From NCBI RefSeq assembly GCF_046545555.1, contig NZ_JBHZTH010000001.1, forward strand, positions 868,001 through 932,000: a stretch of DNA of 64,000 bases, given 5' to 3'. This document shows, one piece after another, positions 24,809 through 34,594 of this stretch (position 1 is the first letter of the stretch; every line of letters begins with the position of its first letter). Origin of the DNA: Winogradskyella sp046545555. GTDB lineage: Bacteria > Bacteroidota > Bacteroidia > Flavobacteriales > Flavobacteriaceae. The translations under genes and the position numbers were made by a program. The notes below the pieces were generated by a model. That model made no database searches, was not told the DNA's origin, and was given only the letters and a program-made list of their open reading frames with translations.

Positions 24809-27409
24809 ATGAAATTAAAAAACTACAATTTAAAGAATAGAATGACTTTGGCATTAATACTGGCATTCACATTAAGTACATTCGCACAAGATATCCCTTT
24901 TAATTGTGATTATAATGCGTACTTATTTCAGTATAACGATGTATATGCTATTGATTTAGCTTCTGGAAGTTCGTATTTAGTGCATGAGGATGTAACTGAG
25001 GCCTCAATAAACGCAACAGGGTATAATCCTGCAGACGGTTATATTTGGGGATCACTTCTAGGTTCGAAAGAAATAGTAAGAATTGGTAAAAATTTCACAA
25101 CTGATATTTATTTTATAGATGAATTACCCACTAGTAATAGATATATAGGTGATGTGAGTTCTACAGGTATGTATTATTTAAAAGGCGGTGGGTCTACTTA
25201 CTACAAAATTAATTTAGACCCAAATTCGGCAGATTATATTCAGCATGATGCTACAGAAAGTTTATCTCAATCGCTAAGTATTCATGATTGGGCTTTCAAT
25301 GCTGTAGATGGTCAGTTGTATACAGTTGAGAAGAATTCTAATAAATTGTATAGAATAAACCCAGATAATGGGCAGGTAACATCGTTAGGTGAAGTACCGA
25401 TATTAGCCGGAAACAACTATACTTATGGTGCTGTATATTTTGATGCAGATGGTCGTTTTTATATCTCGGCAAATCAAACAGGTACTATATATGTAATTCA
25501 AGAAGTACAAAATGTAAATTCAACTAACGATATGGATTCAAATTTATTTGCTTTTGGTCCATCTAGTGCTAGTAATGATGGAGCACGTTGTCCAACAGCG
25601 CCAGTGCTACAAGAGATATGTGATAATGGTATTGATGATGATGGTGACGGTCTTATAGATTGTGAAGACCCTTCTTGTTCTGGTTTCGGAATGTGTGAAG
25701 TAATCGTACCGCCAACATCTGGTGGAAACGAAGGTGGTTTAGAAAGTAACAATAGACTATCTGAGCAAATCAATAAAAGAAACTTTAATAGAGCTAAAAC
25801 AGGATTTGTTTTTGATAGATTAAGTGCACCAAAAGTTACTAGAGATTTAATTCTAGCTCAAAGAGATGGTGATAACAGTTTTATACTACAAGATTTTATT
25901 CCGCTAGAAACTATTGGCGAAACAGAAACAATAGAATCTACACCAGCTGATTTGGTCAGCATTACAAATGCTACTGAAATTTTCGCCGTAGACTATATGA
26001 ATAATGACACTCCAATAGCTTCAATTTTAGCTCTAAAAACTGAAAATGGTGTCTATGAGCACACTAAGTACATTTGCGATCGTTTATTAGGTGCAGAATT
26101 AATATCTGTTTCTACAATGAGTATTAATGAGCAACCTTTTATTAAGTCAATCATTAAAAACGTAGATGGGACTTACGAGTTTGTTTTAAGTTTTTCAGCT
26201 AAAGTATCTAATAATGAAGAAAATTTTAATGTAGAAAGCCATTGGAATTTAGATCAGTATGAAGAAAATGTAACATTTTATAATTTTCAGATTTGGTCTA
26301 ACACTATAGATGACTTGTATTTATTAGGAGAAGAAGTTTTAAACTTATTAAATACAGAAAAGCCAATAGCAAATTATGAGCTCTCAACTCCACCAACAGT
26401 ATTTGTAAGAAAAGGACAGTATGTTAATGGAGGTTTAGATCTTCAGATTATAAATACTAATGGTACACAAAGTGTTAATCTAGACGCAGGTTATAGAACA
26501 ACTGAAACCGAAGATTTCGGAAACTTAAATTCTACAATTAATTTAAATGGTAATTACATTACTAATGTAACTGTAGATACTGGAAATTTATTTGACATCG
26601 GTTTTAGAATTGGCGATGGCAACGGTACACCAGATGATTTATTTATGTCAGATGGTCCTTGGGGAGTTGATGATTCTCAATCGGGTACTACTGTAAGTTT
26701 GTATGAAGTTACGGCAAACACAATAGATTTTGATGCGAGTGAATATGCTATAGAGCGTAATGTAGAATTAAGAGCAACAACTGATAGTTATGTAGCTGCT
26801 TACAGAGCTTTAACTCCGCGTTTTAAAGCTGTTGATTTAACAAGTTATAATAGCTTTAAGTTAAGTGCAAAAGGAACTGAGAATTTAGAAATAACTTTTG
26901 TAAAACAAAGTATTACTAATTGGGAGGAGCAATTTAAAGTAACGCTAGCACTAACAAATACATTACAAGACTTTACGATAGATATTGACGATTTAGAAAA
27001 TAGTTTAGGAGAACAGGCAGAACTAAATGATGTTGTAACTATAGTATTTACAATGGTGTCTGAAAATGGAGTAAGTACGTCTAAAATAATGTCTATAAAT
27101 AACTTGCGCTTCTCACAAAGCAGTAGTTTATCAATAGATGAGTTTAGTGAGGATGAAACCAAATTAAGCGCTTATCCTAACCCGATGATAACAAATACAA
27201 CATTGCAATTTACAGCAAACCAAAGCGAAACTGTTGCTATATTACTGTATGATCAGTTAGGTAAAGTTGTATATAATAAAACATATAACGCAGTGCCAGG
27301 TAAAAATAATGTAACCATAAATAGAGGGAATCTAAGCTCTGGCTTATATTTCTGTAAAATCGTTAGTAATCAGTACGAGATTAATCCCTTAAAACTGATT
27401 ATTAATTAA
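24809..27409 (+). CDS. T9SS-secreted surface protein with propeller-like N-domain
   Basis: 866 residues. A signal peptide (about 1-26) is followed by a repetitive beta region (about 30-265) like a six-blade propeller of the DUF6923 type. Next comes a calcium-loop element rich in Cys and Asp (CDNGIDDDGDGLIDC, about 272-290), then a 480-residue domain of unknown function beginning NEGGLESNNRLSEQINKRNFNRAKTG. A T9SS type A sorting domain closes the protein (YPNPMITNTTLQF ... GKVVYNKTYN ... LSSGLYFCKIVSN). It should be exported across the outer membrane and attached to the surface. The middle domain is paralogous to that of the protein at 27733. An adhesin or matrix role is inferred from co-regulation. 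Confidence 0.8.
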   Translation: MKLKNYNLKNRMTLALILAFTLSTFAQDIPFNCDYNAYLFQYNDVYAIDLASGSSYLVHEDVTEASINATGYNPADGYIWGSLLGSKEIVRIGKNFTTDIYFIDELPTSNRYIGDVSSTGMYYLKGGGSTYYKINLDPNSADYIQHDATESLSQSLSIHDWAFNAVDGQLYTVEKNSNKLYRINPDNGQVTSLGEVPILAGNNYTYGAVYFDADGRFYISANQTGTIYVIQEVQNVNSTNDMDSNLFAFGPSSASNDGARCPTAPVLQEICDNGIDDDGDGLIDCEDPSCSGFGMCEVIVPPTSGGNEGGLESNNRLSEQINKRNFNRAKTGFVFDRLSAPKVTRDLILAQRDGDNSFILQDFIPLETIGETETIESTPADLVSITNATEIFAVDYMNNDTPIASILALKTENGVYEHTKYICDRLLGAELISVSTMSINEQPFIKSIIKNVDGTYEFVLSFSAKVSNNEENFNVESHWNLDQYEENVTFYNFQIWSNTIDDLYLLGEEVLNLLNTEKPIANYELSTPPTVFVRKGQYVNGGLDLQIINTNGTQSVNLDAGYRTTETEDFGNLNSTINLNGNYITNVTVDTGNLFDIGFRIGDGNGTPDDLFMSDGPWGVDDSQSGTTVSLYEVTANTIDFDASEYAIERNVELRATTDSYVAAYRALTPRFKAVDLTSYNSFKLSAKGTENLEITFVKQSITNWEEQFKVTLALTNTLQDFTIDIDDLENSLGEQAELNDVVTIVFTMVSENGVSTSKIMSINNLRFSQSSSLSIDEFSEDETKLSAYPNPMITNTTLQFTANQSETVAILLYDQLGKVVYNKTYNAVPGKNNVTINRGNLSSGLYFCKIVSNQYEINPLKLIIN

Positions 27410-27434
27410 CCCTTAGTTAATCCTTATGTGCATT

Positions 27435-27469
27435 AGGCAAAAGAGCAATCTTTTGCCTTTTGTTGTTTT
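27435..27469 (+). terminator. Terminator with GCAA tetraloop after the first T9SS gene
   Basis: AGGCAAAAGA (27435-27444) pairs perfectly with TCTTTTGCCT (27449-27458) around GCAA, followed by a T-rich tail. The hairpin is base-identical to the one at 30209. Confidence 0.9.
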
Positions 27470-27622
27470 ATAATACTTAAGGTTGAGGGTTGTAAAAAAT
27501 ATATAATAAAATAATTTAGATTGGTGTTTTGAGGAGTTCTGTAATTATATCATTCTAAAATTAGTTGCGCAATAGTTATTCCAATAGTCTATACATAATA
27601 AGAGATCTAACATGGTCCAAAA
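27470..27622. other. Intergenic stretch with no recognised feature
   Basis: AT-rich sequence between the terminator of the first T9SS gene and the LytTR promoter of the second. I see no reading frame, repeat or hairpin worth reporting in it. Confidence 0.5.
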
Positions 27623-27713
27623 ACCAGTCAACGATACCAAACTGCTTCCTAACGTTTTAGCCATTGCATTAAACGAATATTAAAAAATCGACGGTTTATC
27701 TCATATAAATTTG
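27623..27713 (+). promoter_or_regulatory. LytTR-type promoter of the second T9SS protein gene
   Basis: Box ACCAGTCAACGATA (27623) and GCTTCCTAACGTTT (27644) are 21 bp apart. The -7 box TAAATTTG at 27706-27713 is exactly 83 and 62 bp from the box starts. The first box is degenerate, but its phase and the similarity of the second box to the one at 24716 support it. The gene starts at 27733. Confidence 0.65.
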
Positions 27714-27732
27714 TGGTATTAAACAAAGTATC

Positions 27733-30183
27733 ATGAAAAATAAAATACTATTTTTAATCGTATCGATTACCTTCATAACTAATGCACAGAACTATCAGTT
27801 TCTTGGTGATTATACGTCAAACGGAACACCCTTATATTTAGAAAATCCAAGTGATGTAGTTTCGGAAGAGACACTTCAGATGATTGATCAGTCGCTTCCA
27901 GAAAGTTATCCAGTACCAGATTATAATCCGCATTACATTTCTTCCGGATATGAAACGGATGTTAAACTTAATGCTTTAGCAGATATTTGGGTAACCTTTG
28001 TAAACGAAGGAGCGGGATATAAAAATGTTCTTGGCTTTTATACATACGATCTAAACAATCCACCAACTTCAACACCGCAGCCGGAGGATATTACTATCAT
28101 TTTTCCTAATGCTTCAAAACTACATAGTGGTGGTGGTTTGCAACCAGGAGATAAAGTGAAAATAGGAACATTTCAAGAAGGTACAGGAATCGGCTGGGTG
28201 CTATTAGCTAATGCATGGAATCCATCTTCTAGTTCTGTAGGTAACGGATTATGGCAATTGTTTTCTAATCCAGATTATAACCCAGAAGCTCAAGAGAGTT
28301 TAAGGTATCATAATGTTTTATTAAACGACCCAAACAATGAGCGTGTAATATTAGGTTTTGAAGATATAAGACGAGATTACGGATCTTGTGATAATGATTT
28401 TAATGATGCTATTTTTTATATCACTGCAAATCCTTACGAAGCTATTACTACTGTAAATTATGCAGATGTAAGTAGCGCATCTAACGTAACTTCTGCTAAC
28501 GATGGAGGCTTAGAAAGTAATGGAAATCTTGCGAATTTAATTGCGAAACGAAACTTTAATAGAACAAAAACAGGCGAAGTATTTAATAAAAGATCTACAC
28601 AGTCTGTTTACAACAAACAAGCATATTTACAACAGAGAACCTCGGAGGGAGGATCGGTATTAGAGTCGTATTTACCAGAAACTGGTATGTTTGGAGATGA
28701 AACGGCTTATATCTCTAGTCCAGACGACTTAATCGATATTACAAATGCTTCTGAAGTTTTTTCATTAGATATGTATAGAGATGAATTAAGAGTATCGGCA
28801 GTCTTAGCTACAGCTACAGAAGGTTCAATATACGATCATTCAAAAGTTATTTGTGACCGTTTAAATAGTTCAAGTTTAGAAGATATAAGAACGGTAATAG
28901 TTAGAGGACATAAAATCATCAGTGCTAAGATTTTGAGAGCTACTGGAGAAATGGAATACACTTTAAGTTTTTCAGTAAAATTGGGAGAAACTCAAAATGA
29001 ACTATTCAGTTTTTGGAATATTGCACAATATCCAGAAGGAGACTATTATAATTTTCAGATTTGGGGAAGCTCTTACTCTCAAGTTTTTGCAATCGGAAAT
29101 CATGTTATAGATACATTAACTGAAGAGAAACCGCTACAAAGTGTTGCTGTTTTAGATGTAGTACCAATGGTTTTTGTGAAATCTGGTAGTTATTCTAATG
29201 GAGAGCTTAATTTAAATATAATAAATAAGGTAAATGTAACGTCTTTACTTTTTGAAGCTAGTATTGCTCCTACGGAAACAAATCAACGTTTAGATCTTAC
29301 ACAAAATATTTCACTCTCAGGACAATGGAACGATACTATTTCAATAACTACAGGTAGCTTATTCGATGTTGGTTTTTCTTTACAAATTCCCAACTATAGT
29401 CAAAAAGATGCATTGTATTTAGCAGACGGTCCGTGGGGAGTTGACTATTATGAGGATTATGAAGAAGTTACAACATTTACGGTAGCAAATAATCCAATCA
29501 CATATAATGAAGAGCTTTATGAAATAGAAAGACAACCTTCTGTTTCTGGTATGGTAAAAGGCAATGTCAACCTTTTTCGACATGTATTGCCAGGTGACCA
29601 AACTTTAGATGTAACAGATTATGATGCTATTCAATTTAGTATGTATGCAGATCAATTAGTGGAAGTTATACTAATGCCAGAAAATTTAGAAGATTGGAAT
29701 AATCGTCTTAGATATACAATTGAGCCAAATGCTGAGTCAACATTCCATAACATATCATTTAATGATTTTGTAGACGCTAATGGGCAAAATGGTACTATTG
29801 AAAATATAAAAACTATAGTATTTTCTGTGAGAGGTGATTATGTGACGTCAGTGCCATTTAATATGTCTGTATCTGAGGTTGCTTTTGGACAATCATTAAG
29901 TCTAAGTATAGAAAATTTAGATAACCCTAAAGAAACATTAAAAGCTTACCCTAACCCTATGACGTCCCAGTCTATCATAAACTTTACAGCTTCACAAACA
30001 GAGACTGTACAATTTGTAATGTATAATCAGTTAGGTAAAGTTGTTTATAGTAATACTCATAATGTTGTACAAGGAAAAAACAGTATTGTAGTAAATAGAG
30101 ACAACTTAAGCTCTGGTATGTATTACTGTAAAATTATTAATAGCACGTTTAACATTGACCCTTTAAAATTAATAGTAAATTAA
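27733..30183 (+). CDS. T9SS-secreted DUF4114 surface protein
   Basis: 816 residues. After the signal peptide (about 1-18) comes a DUF4114 domain (about 75-235) with its hallmark acidic loop in GFEDIRRDYGSCDNDFNDAIF, likely a calcium site. A domain of unknown function (about 255-730) is paralogous to that of the protein at 24809; both begin GGLESN...KRNFNRxKTG. A T9SS sorting domain ends the protein (YPNPMTSQSIINF ... LSSGMYYCKIINS). Shared promoter design, paralogous domains and identical terminators show gene duplication with exchange of the N-terminal module. Confidence 0.83.
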   Translation: MKNKILFLIVSITFITNAQNYQFLGDYTSNGTPLYLENPSDVVSEETLQMIDQSLPESYPVPDYNPHYISSGYETDVKLNALADIWVTFVNEGAGYKNVLGFYTYDLNNPPTSTPQPEDITIIFPNASKLHSGGGLQPGDKVKIGTFQEGTGIGWVLLANAWNPSSSSVGNGLWQLFSNPDYNPEAQESLRYHNVLLNDPNNERVILGFEDIRRDYGSCDNDFNDAIFYITANPYEAITTVNYADVSSASNVTSANDGGLESNGNLANLIAKRNFNRTKTGEVFNKRSTQSVYNKQAYLQQRTSEGGSVLESYLPETGMFGDETAYISSPDDLIDITNASEVFSLDMYRDELRVSAVLATATEGSIYDHSKVICDRLNSSSLEDIRTVIVRGHKIISAKILRATGEMEYTLSFSVKLGETQNELFSFWNIAQYPEGDYYNFQIWGSSYSQVFAIGNHVIDTLTEEKPLQSVAVLDVVPMVFVKSGSYSNGELNLNIINKVNVTSLLFEASIAPTETNQRLDLTQNISLSGQWNDTISITTGSLFDVGFSLQIPNYSQKDALYLADGPWGVDYYEDYEEVTTFTVANNPITYNEELYEIERQPSVSGMVKGNVNLFRHVLPGDQTLDVTDYDAIQFSMYADQLVEVILMPENLEDWNNRLRYTIEPNAESTFHNISFNDFVDANGQNGTIENIKTIVFSVRGDYVTSVPFNMSVSEVAFGQSLSLSIENLDNPKETLKAYPNPMTSQSIINFTASQTETVQFVMYNQLGKVVYSNTHNVVQGKNSIVVNRDNLSSGMYYCKIINSTFNIDPLKLIVN

Positions 30184-30208
30184 ACCCTTTTTAATAACTA
30201 TCTGCATT

Positions 30209-30244
30209 AGGCAAAAGAGCAATCTTTTGCCTTTTGCTATTTTA
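30209..30244 (+). terminator. Terminator with GCAA tetraloop after the second T9SS gene
   Basis: AGGCAAAAGA (30209-30218), loop GCAA, TCTTTTGCCT (30223-30232), then a T-rich tail. It is preceded by GCATTAG as in the copy at 27435, so flanking bases are conserved too. Confidence 0.9.
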
Positions 30245-30381
30245 AGAGATATGTATATATTAATGTCTTGGTAATATTTAAAGAATATTATTTGTATTTT
30301 GATTAAAATAGTTGTGATTTGACTTCAGTTTCAGTTTAAACTCACAAAATATAATGGGTATTACATTGTTGAAAAAATAAA

Positions 30382-30939
30382 ATGAATCTCACAAGACATT
30401 GCGTATTATGCGAAAATCAAATCACAAGTCTTTCTATTGGTTCAACCTGTAAGTTGACAAATAAAGCTCCAGATTTTTATAAAAAGTGTGTAAGTCTAAA
30501 TCTTGGTGACAAGTTTACGAATGAAATACATAAATCCAATCTAGAGCTACATCTAATACTAAAAAAGAAGAACACAAGTTATTTGAAGGTTTTGATTATT
30601 GCTATCATAGGAATTTTTTTTATTGTCGGAAATGGATTTTTAACTGACGGCTTTCGTCCTTTAAGATATTACTCAGTCTATCGCACTTCTGTAATTGGAG
30701 TAGGAGTTTTAGTTCTTATTAATGCTAACTTTAGCCTACAAAATTTTTTAAACGAATTGAAGTCAGCAAAATCTAAAAAAAGGAGAATTGATGAAGTTTT
30801 AGATACATACGGAATTAGATATAAGTCAATTTATAATTATAAAGATGAAATTCATGGAAATAAAGAAATCGAAATAATAATAGAATATAAAAATTGGAAA
30901 AAGAAAAGAACTACCTCAACGTTTGTAATTAATAGTTAG
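30382..30939 (+). CDS. Hypothetical membrane protein with Cys-containing N-terminus
   Basis: 185 residues. The N-terminus carries CVLC (7-10) and further cysteines near 23 and 36, which may bind a metal. Two hydrophobic helices (about 68-86 and 100-118) form a hairpin, and a charged C-terminal domain of about 65 residues follows (YGIRYKSIYNYKDEIHGNKEIE). No family is recognised. No LytTR box precedes it and its neighbours seem unrelated, so it may be a recent insertion. Confidence 0.5.
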   Translation: MNLTRHCVLCENQITSLSIGSTCKLTNKAPDFYKKCVSLNLGDKFTNEIHKSNLELHLILKKKNTSYLKVLIIAIIGIFFIVGNGFLTDGFRPLRYYSVYRTSVIGVGVLVLINANFSLQNFLNELKSAKSKKRRIDEVLDTYGIRYKSIYNYKDEIHGNKEIEIIIEYKNWKKKRTTSTFVINS

Positions 30940-31042
30940 ATTTTAAATGACTGTATCAATAAAAATCTATTCCTGAGTTTAGTTTAATACCACACAAAAT
31001 GATTTCATCTATAGAATAACTGCATGTAAAGAGAATAAAACT

Positions 31043-32026
31043 ATGAATCAAATTCTTAAAAAATTGTCATTTTTGATTTTACTGTTGAGTTTCAGCACTA
31101 TTTGTTTTTCACAAAATATTTCACAACAATACAAACCTTTGAAAAGCGATAGTTTGAGAATTGGAAAAAAGGAGAATGATTTTTTACCTTTTATTCAAGC
31201 GGGTTACACACTTATGCTGCCAGAGAATAAAGGAGTAGTTGGAGTTCTTATTTTTCTAGAAGATTCTGGGTACGATCAAAAAAATAATAATGCCAAGCAG
31301 ATGTATAAGCAAGCATCAAAAGCGGGCTTTGCTGTATTGTCAGTTTCAAGTGAAATTCCTTTTGATTTTTATTTTTTCGAGTCTTCTATGCAATCCACAC
31401 ATAATTTAATCGTAGAAGCGTTTATTAAAAATAATTTGCCCAATAAGAATATATTCTTTTTAGGAGGCAGTTTGGTAGGTCATAGAGGTTTGAGGTATAT
31501 TAAATTTATAAAGGAGAAAGATTTTGAATTTCAACTTAACATAAAGGGTATTGCCATTTGTAATTTCACATTAGATTGGACAAGAAAATGGCATCAACAT
31601 AGGCGTGATATAAGAATTGATCGCATCGACCTATGGGAGCCAAAATTTATAAATTATATGTTAGAAACTCATTTAAAAGGCACTCCTAAAACAGCGCCGA
31701 ATAACTATCATAATTTCTCAACATATAGCTACTTTGATGAACAAAATAGGAACATTAAACTCTATAAAAACTATGCTGTTTTAGCTTACATAGAACCTGC
31801 AATAAATTTTAGATTAAAAAAGTATTTTAGAACACTGTATGAAAATAACGCAACAGATATAGTTGGCTTTTTGGCTGAATTAGAACTTGCAGGTAATGAA
31901 AGGACAGAGTTAGTTGTATTACACCCAGAAAAAAATTCAGCAGAAAAAAAGACCGTACAATCTACTTGGAATACAATAAATAAGGATCGATTAATGAAAT
32001 GGATTATGGCGCAAAAGAAAAATTAA
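31043..32026 (+). CDS. Secreted protein, possible alpha/beta-hydrolase relative
   Basis: 327 residues with a signal peptide (about 1-25). The order of hydrophobic strands (GVVGVLIFLED, AGFAVLSVSSE, NIFFLGGSLVGHRGLRYI, IKGIAICNFTLDW) resembles an alpha/beta-hydrolase core. GGSLVG sits where the nucleophile elbow GxSxG would be and reads G-G-S-L-V-G, slightly off consensus. A catalytic acid and histidine cannot be placed securely. Convergent with the TPR-barrel gene. Confidence 0.5.
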   Translation: MNQILKKLSFLILLLSFSTICFSQNISQQYKPLKSDSLRIGKKENDFLPFIQAGYTLMLPENKGVVGVLIFLEDSGYDQKNNNAKQMYKQASKAGFAVLSVSSEIPFDFYFFESSMQSTHNLIVEAFIKNNLPNKNIFFLGGSLVGHRGLRYIKFIKEKDFEFQLNIKGIAICNFTLDWTRKWHQHRRDIRIDRIDLWEPKFINYMLETHLKGTPKTAPNNYHNFSTYSYFDEQNRNIKLYKNYAVLAYIEPAINFRLKKYFRTLYENNATDIVGFLAELELAGNERTELVVLHPEKNSAEKKTVQSTWNTINKDRLMKWIMAQKKN

Positions 32027-32063
32027 GCTTCTATTTATAAATTATTAAGATTAGACCAACTTG

Positions 32064-34127
32064 TTATCTTTCGAAGGCAGGTTTATTTAAAAACACCCAT
32101 TTAAAACGCAATCCTATTTCCGTAAATGTAAAACCAGCAGCCGTTGCAGCGGCAATATTACTATGGGTTCCATACACATTTAGTAAACTGCGCTGAGAGA
32201 ATTTATACCCAAAAGCACCTTGTATTCTGTAAGCTGTTTGTTTTGGGTCGTCCTCGATAAATTGATATCCAAAAGCACCAGTAAGATTATAAAACCATTC
32301 TGTTGGTTTGGCCACAGCTTCATCTTTTATGAGGTTAACAAAGACTTCGTAATTATTAAATTTTTCCGGACTAAAATATATGGTTGGGACTTGATCCTTA
32401 AATGTAATATACTGGTAGTTTACTCCTACCTTTAAAGATGGTTTTGGTAATAAGTTATAGTACAATGAGGTAAACAATAAATTTCTAGAATTTCCATCAT
32501 TTTGTGCAGTGTGCATTAATTGTGTAAACCAACCTAAGTTAAAGTTGGTACCCAAATTATAGTTAGCGTAATAGTTATTTTGCACCAACTCTCTATCTAA
32601 TAGGTCTGCATTAAAGCTTTCGATTTGGCGTTTATAACCAATATCTAGAGTCTGTAGTTTAAAGGATTTAATATTAAAAGATATATCGGTTAAGAGTTGG
32701 GAGTAATCTGTAGTCTCTGCTTTTGCTGAGGTGATACCAGCAGTACCTTTAAAAGTAATATTAGGGATTAATTGATAAGATAATCCTATAGAAAGATTAT
32801 TAGAGTTGGCTTTGTTATCTGTAACGGTGTTGTTAGTAGTTCTGTAATTGTAGTTACCAAGCAAACTCAACTTTGTCGATAGAGGATATGCCACATTAGT
32901 GTTAAAAGCAAAAGCTTTATTATCTCCATTATCAAACGTGTGCGAGGCTTTAGATTCTAATACAGGTGTGAAACTTATATTCATTTTGTTAATGAAGTTA
33001 GTTGCATCTTTTTGATTGTCGTAAAACTTTAAAGTGTTTTCTGCTGAGGTATAAGCATCATCAAAACGGCCTAAGGCTTTTAAGACATTAGCTTTACCTA
33101 AATTACCATCGAAAGACGTGCTGTCGTTTACCAAGATGCGATTATAGTCGCTTAAACTTTCTTTGAAGTTACTCTTATATATATTTAAAGTGGCTCGTAA
33201 TGCCAATACCCAGTTTTCGTTTGGATAGTCTGTATTTAAGGTGTCAATTAATGTGGTAGCTGCTTTGTATTTTTTATTCCAGATTAAGGCTTGTGCATAA
33301 CGCTCTGTAGTTTGTTGCGTAATTATTTTGTCAGTGTTATTAGTTAAACTTGTGTAGGCTTTAGTGCTTAATTCTAAAGCTTTTTTCTCTTTACCATCTA
33401 AGTGTTCTACTAAAGCCAAACCATTTAAAGCTACAATTTTATGTTCTGGTTGTTCAGCTAATCTGTTGTACATAGTTTTAGCACTGTCTAGTTTATTCCA
33501 GATTAAGTATAAGTTGGCTAGGTTTAATAAGGTGTCTTTATCATCACCAAATAGTTGAAGATTTTTAGTTAAAAGTGCCTCAGCTTTATCATAGTTCTGC
33601 TCTTGTTGATTTTGGTAGGCGTAACCTAAATAGATATATTTTTTAGAAGTCATAGCGTTTGGGTTTCCTGGTGAAACCTCTAAGGATTTATTCACATACG
33701 TTAGTGCGTCTTCGTATTCTTTTAAATTTGATAAGGTGTTTGCAAAACCTAATAAGGCAGCAAAACTTTTAGGATCTTCAGTTACGATACCTTTATAATA
33801 ACTTTTAGCAGCTGAGAAGTTGTTGTTCCATAATAAAGACTCTCCATAATTAAGCTTTACCTCAAAATCATTTGGATAGTCTTTTAATAAATCAGTAAAT
33901 AGCGTATTAGCTTCTTGTGCTTTGCCATTAAGACCAATAGCACGACCATAACATAGTCTTGCAGTTTTATTATCAGGGTAATCTTTTAATATAGTTTCAA
34001 AAAATGATTCGGCTAGTGCATATTTACCAGTTTCTAAATAGGTAAAACCTTCTTGCATGTTTTGGGCAGTTACACCAAAAACGATTAAGAAAAATGTGAT
34101 ACTAATAAGTGATTTTAGGGTCTTCAT
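32064..34127 (-). CDS. TPR protein with C-terminal outer-membrane beta-barrel (YaiO-like)
   Basis: 687 residues. The signal peptide (about 1-21) is followed by ten or more tetratricopeptide repeats (about 25-380), then a domain of alternating beta strands (about 390-687) with aromatic girdle residues, ending KWVFLNKPAFER. A periplasmic TPR arm fused to an outer-membrane barrel is the design of polysaccharide exporters such as PgaA, BcsC and PelB, and of YaiO. It faces the glycan genes, and its upstream region holds the LytTR boxes at 34170-34204 (orientation toward the plus-strand STAS genes; dual use is possible). Export of the glycan made by the neighbouring genes is inferred. Confidence 0.75.
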   Translation of the reverse strand: MKTLKSLISITFFLIVFGVTAQNMQEGFTYLETGKYALAESFFETILKDYPDNKTARLCYGRAIGLNGKAQEANTLFTDLLKDYPNDFEVKLNYGESLLWNNNFSAAKSYYKGIVTEDPKSFAALLGFANTLSNLKEYEDALTYVNKSLEVSPGNPNAMTSKKYIYLGYAYQNQQEQNYDKAEALLTKNLQLFGDDKDTLLNLANLYLIWNKLDSAKTMYNRLAEQPEHKIVALNGLALVEHLDGKEKKALELSTKAYTSLTNNTDKIITQQTTERYAQALIWNKKYKAATTLIDTLNTDYPNENWVLALRATLNIYKSNFKESLSDYNRILVNDSTSFDGNLGKANVLKALGRFDDAYTSAENTLKFYDNQKDATNFINKMNISFTPVLESKASHTFDNGDNKAFAFNTNVAYPLSTKLSLLGNYNYRTTNNTVTDNKANSNNLSIGLSYQLIPNITFKGTAGITSAKAETTDYSQLLTDISFNIKSFKLQTLDIGYKRQIESFNADLLDRELVQNNYYANYNLGTNFNLGWFTQLMHTAQNDGNSRNLLFTSLYYNLLPKPSLKVGVNYQYITFKDQVPTIYFSPEKFNNYEVFVNLIKDEAVAKPTEWFYNLTGAFGYQFIEDDPKQTAYRIQGAFGYKFSQRSLLNVYGTHSNIAAATAAGFTFTEIGLRFKWVFLNKPAFER

Positions 34128-34169
34128 CTTTGTTTATTTTACTTACTGCAAGTTAAGCACTATTTACGG

Positions 34170-34240
34170 TTCATTCATCTACAGCAAAACGCTATCCATC
34201 GAAATATAAAGAACTTACATGGATTTACAGCAGATATTTG
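34170..34240 (+). promoter_or_regulatory. LytTR-type promoter of the STAS/flippase operon
   Basis: Boxes TTCATTCATCTACA (34170) and GCTATCCATCGAAA (34191) are 21 bp apart. The -7-like GATATTTG (34233-34240) lies 63 and 42 bp from the box starts, a spacing shared with 36170 and 17124. The region is shared with the divergent TPR-barrel gene starting at 34127, whose own promoter is less clear (a TAACTTGC on the minus strand at 34155-34148). Confidence 0.65.
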
Positions 34241-34281
34241 TGTCAGATTTAAAATAATAATATTTAAAAAACAATAAAATT

Positions 34282-34569
34282 ATGGCACTTACAATTAAAG
34301 AAAACAACGGAATATTTTCAGTAGCAGGTTCAATTAATGCAACTACTGCCAGACAAATGAAAACACATTTTAAAATGGTAATAAATGTTTTTAGCGAGAT
34401 AGCAATTAATATTGAAAAAATCACCGAAATTGATACTTATGGTTTTGATGCTATTAAGACATTACACACAGATGCGGTTAGTAGTAATACTAATTTTTTT
34501 ATGATTGGTAAAGATGTCCACGGCATTTACGAGAGATTAACCTGTAATTCTGATTTCGCTACTGTTTAA
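34282..34569 (+). CDS. STAS-domain protein 1
   Basis: 95 residues, a lone STAS (anti-anti-sigma-like) domain: start MALTIKENNGIFSVAGSINATTARQM, then NIEKITEIDTYGFDAIKTLH. In SpoIIAA-type proteins the phospho-serine lies in the DSSG loop; here the loop reads DTYG, with Tyr at that position. It is probably a protein-interaction module without the usual phospho-switch. It is paralogous to the next gene and to the one at 47308. First gene of an operon behind LytTR boxes. No RsbW-type kinase is encoded nearby. Confidence 0.78.
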   Translation: MALTIKENNGIFSVAGSINATTARQMKTHFKMVINVFSEIAINIEKITEIDTYGFDAIKTLHTDAVSSNTNFFMIGKDVHGIYERLTCNSDFATV

Positions 34570-34594
34570 AATAACTAATTTTAAAAGAATAGAT

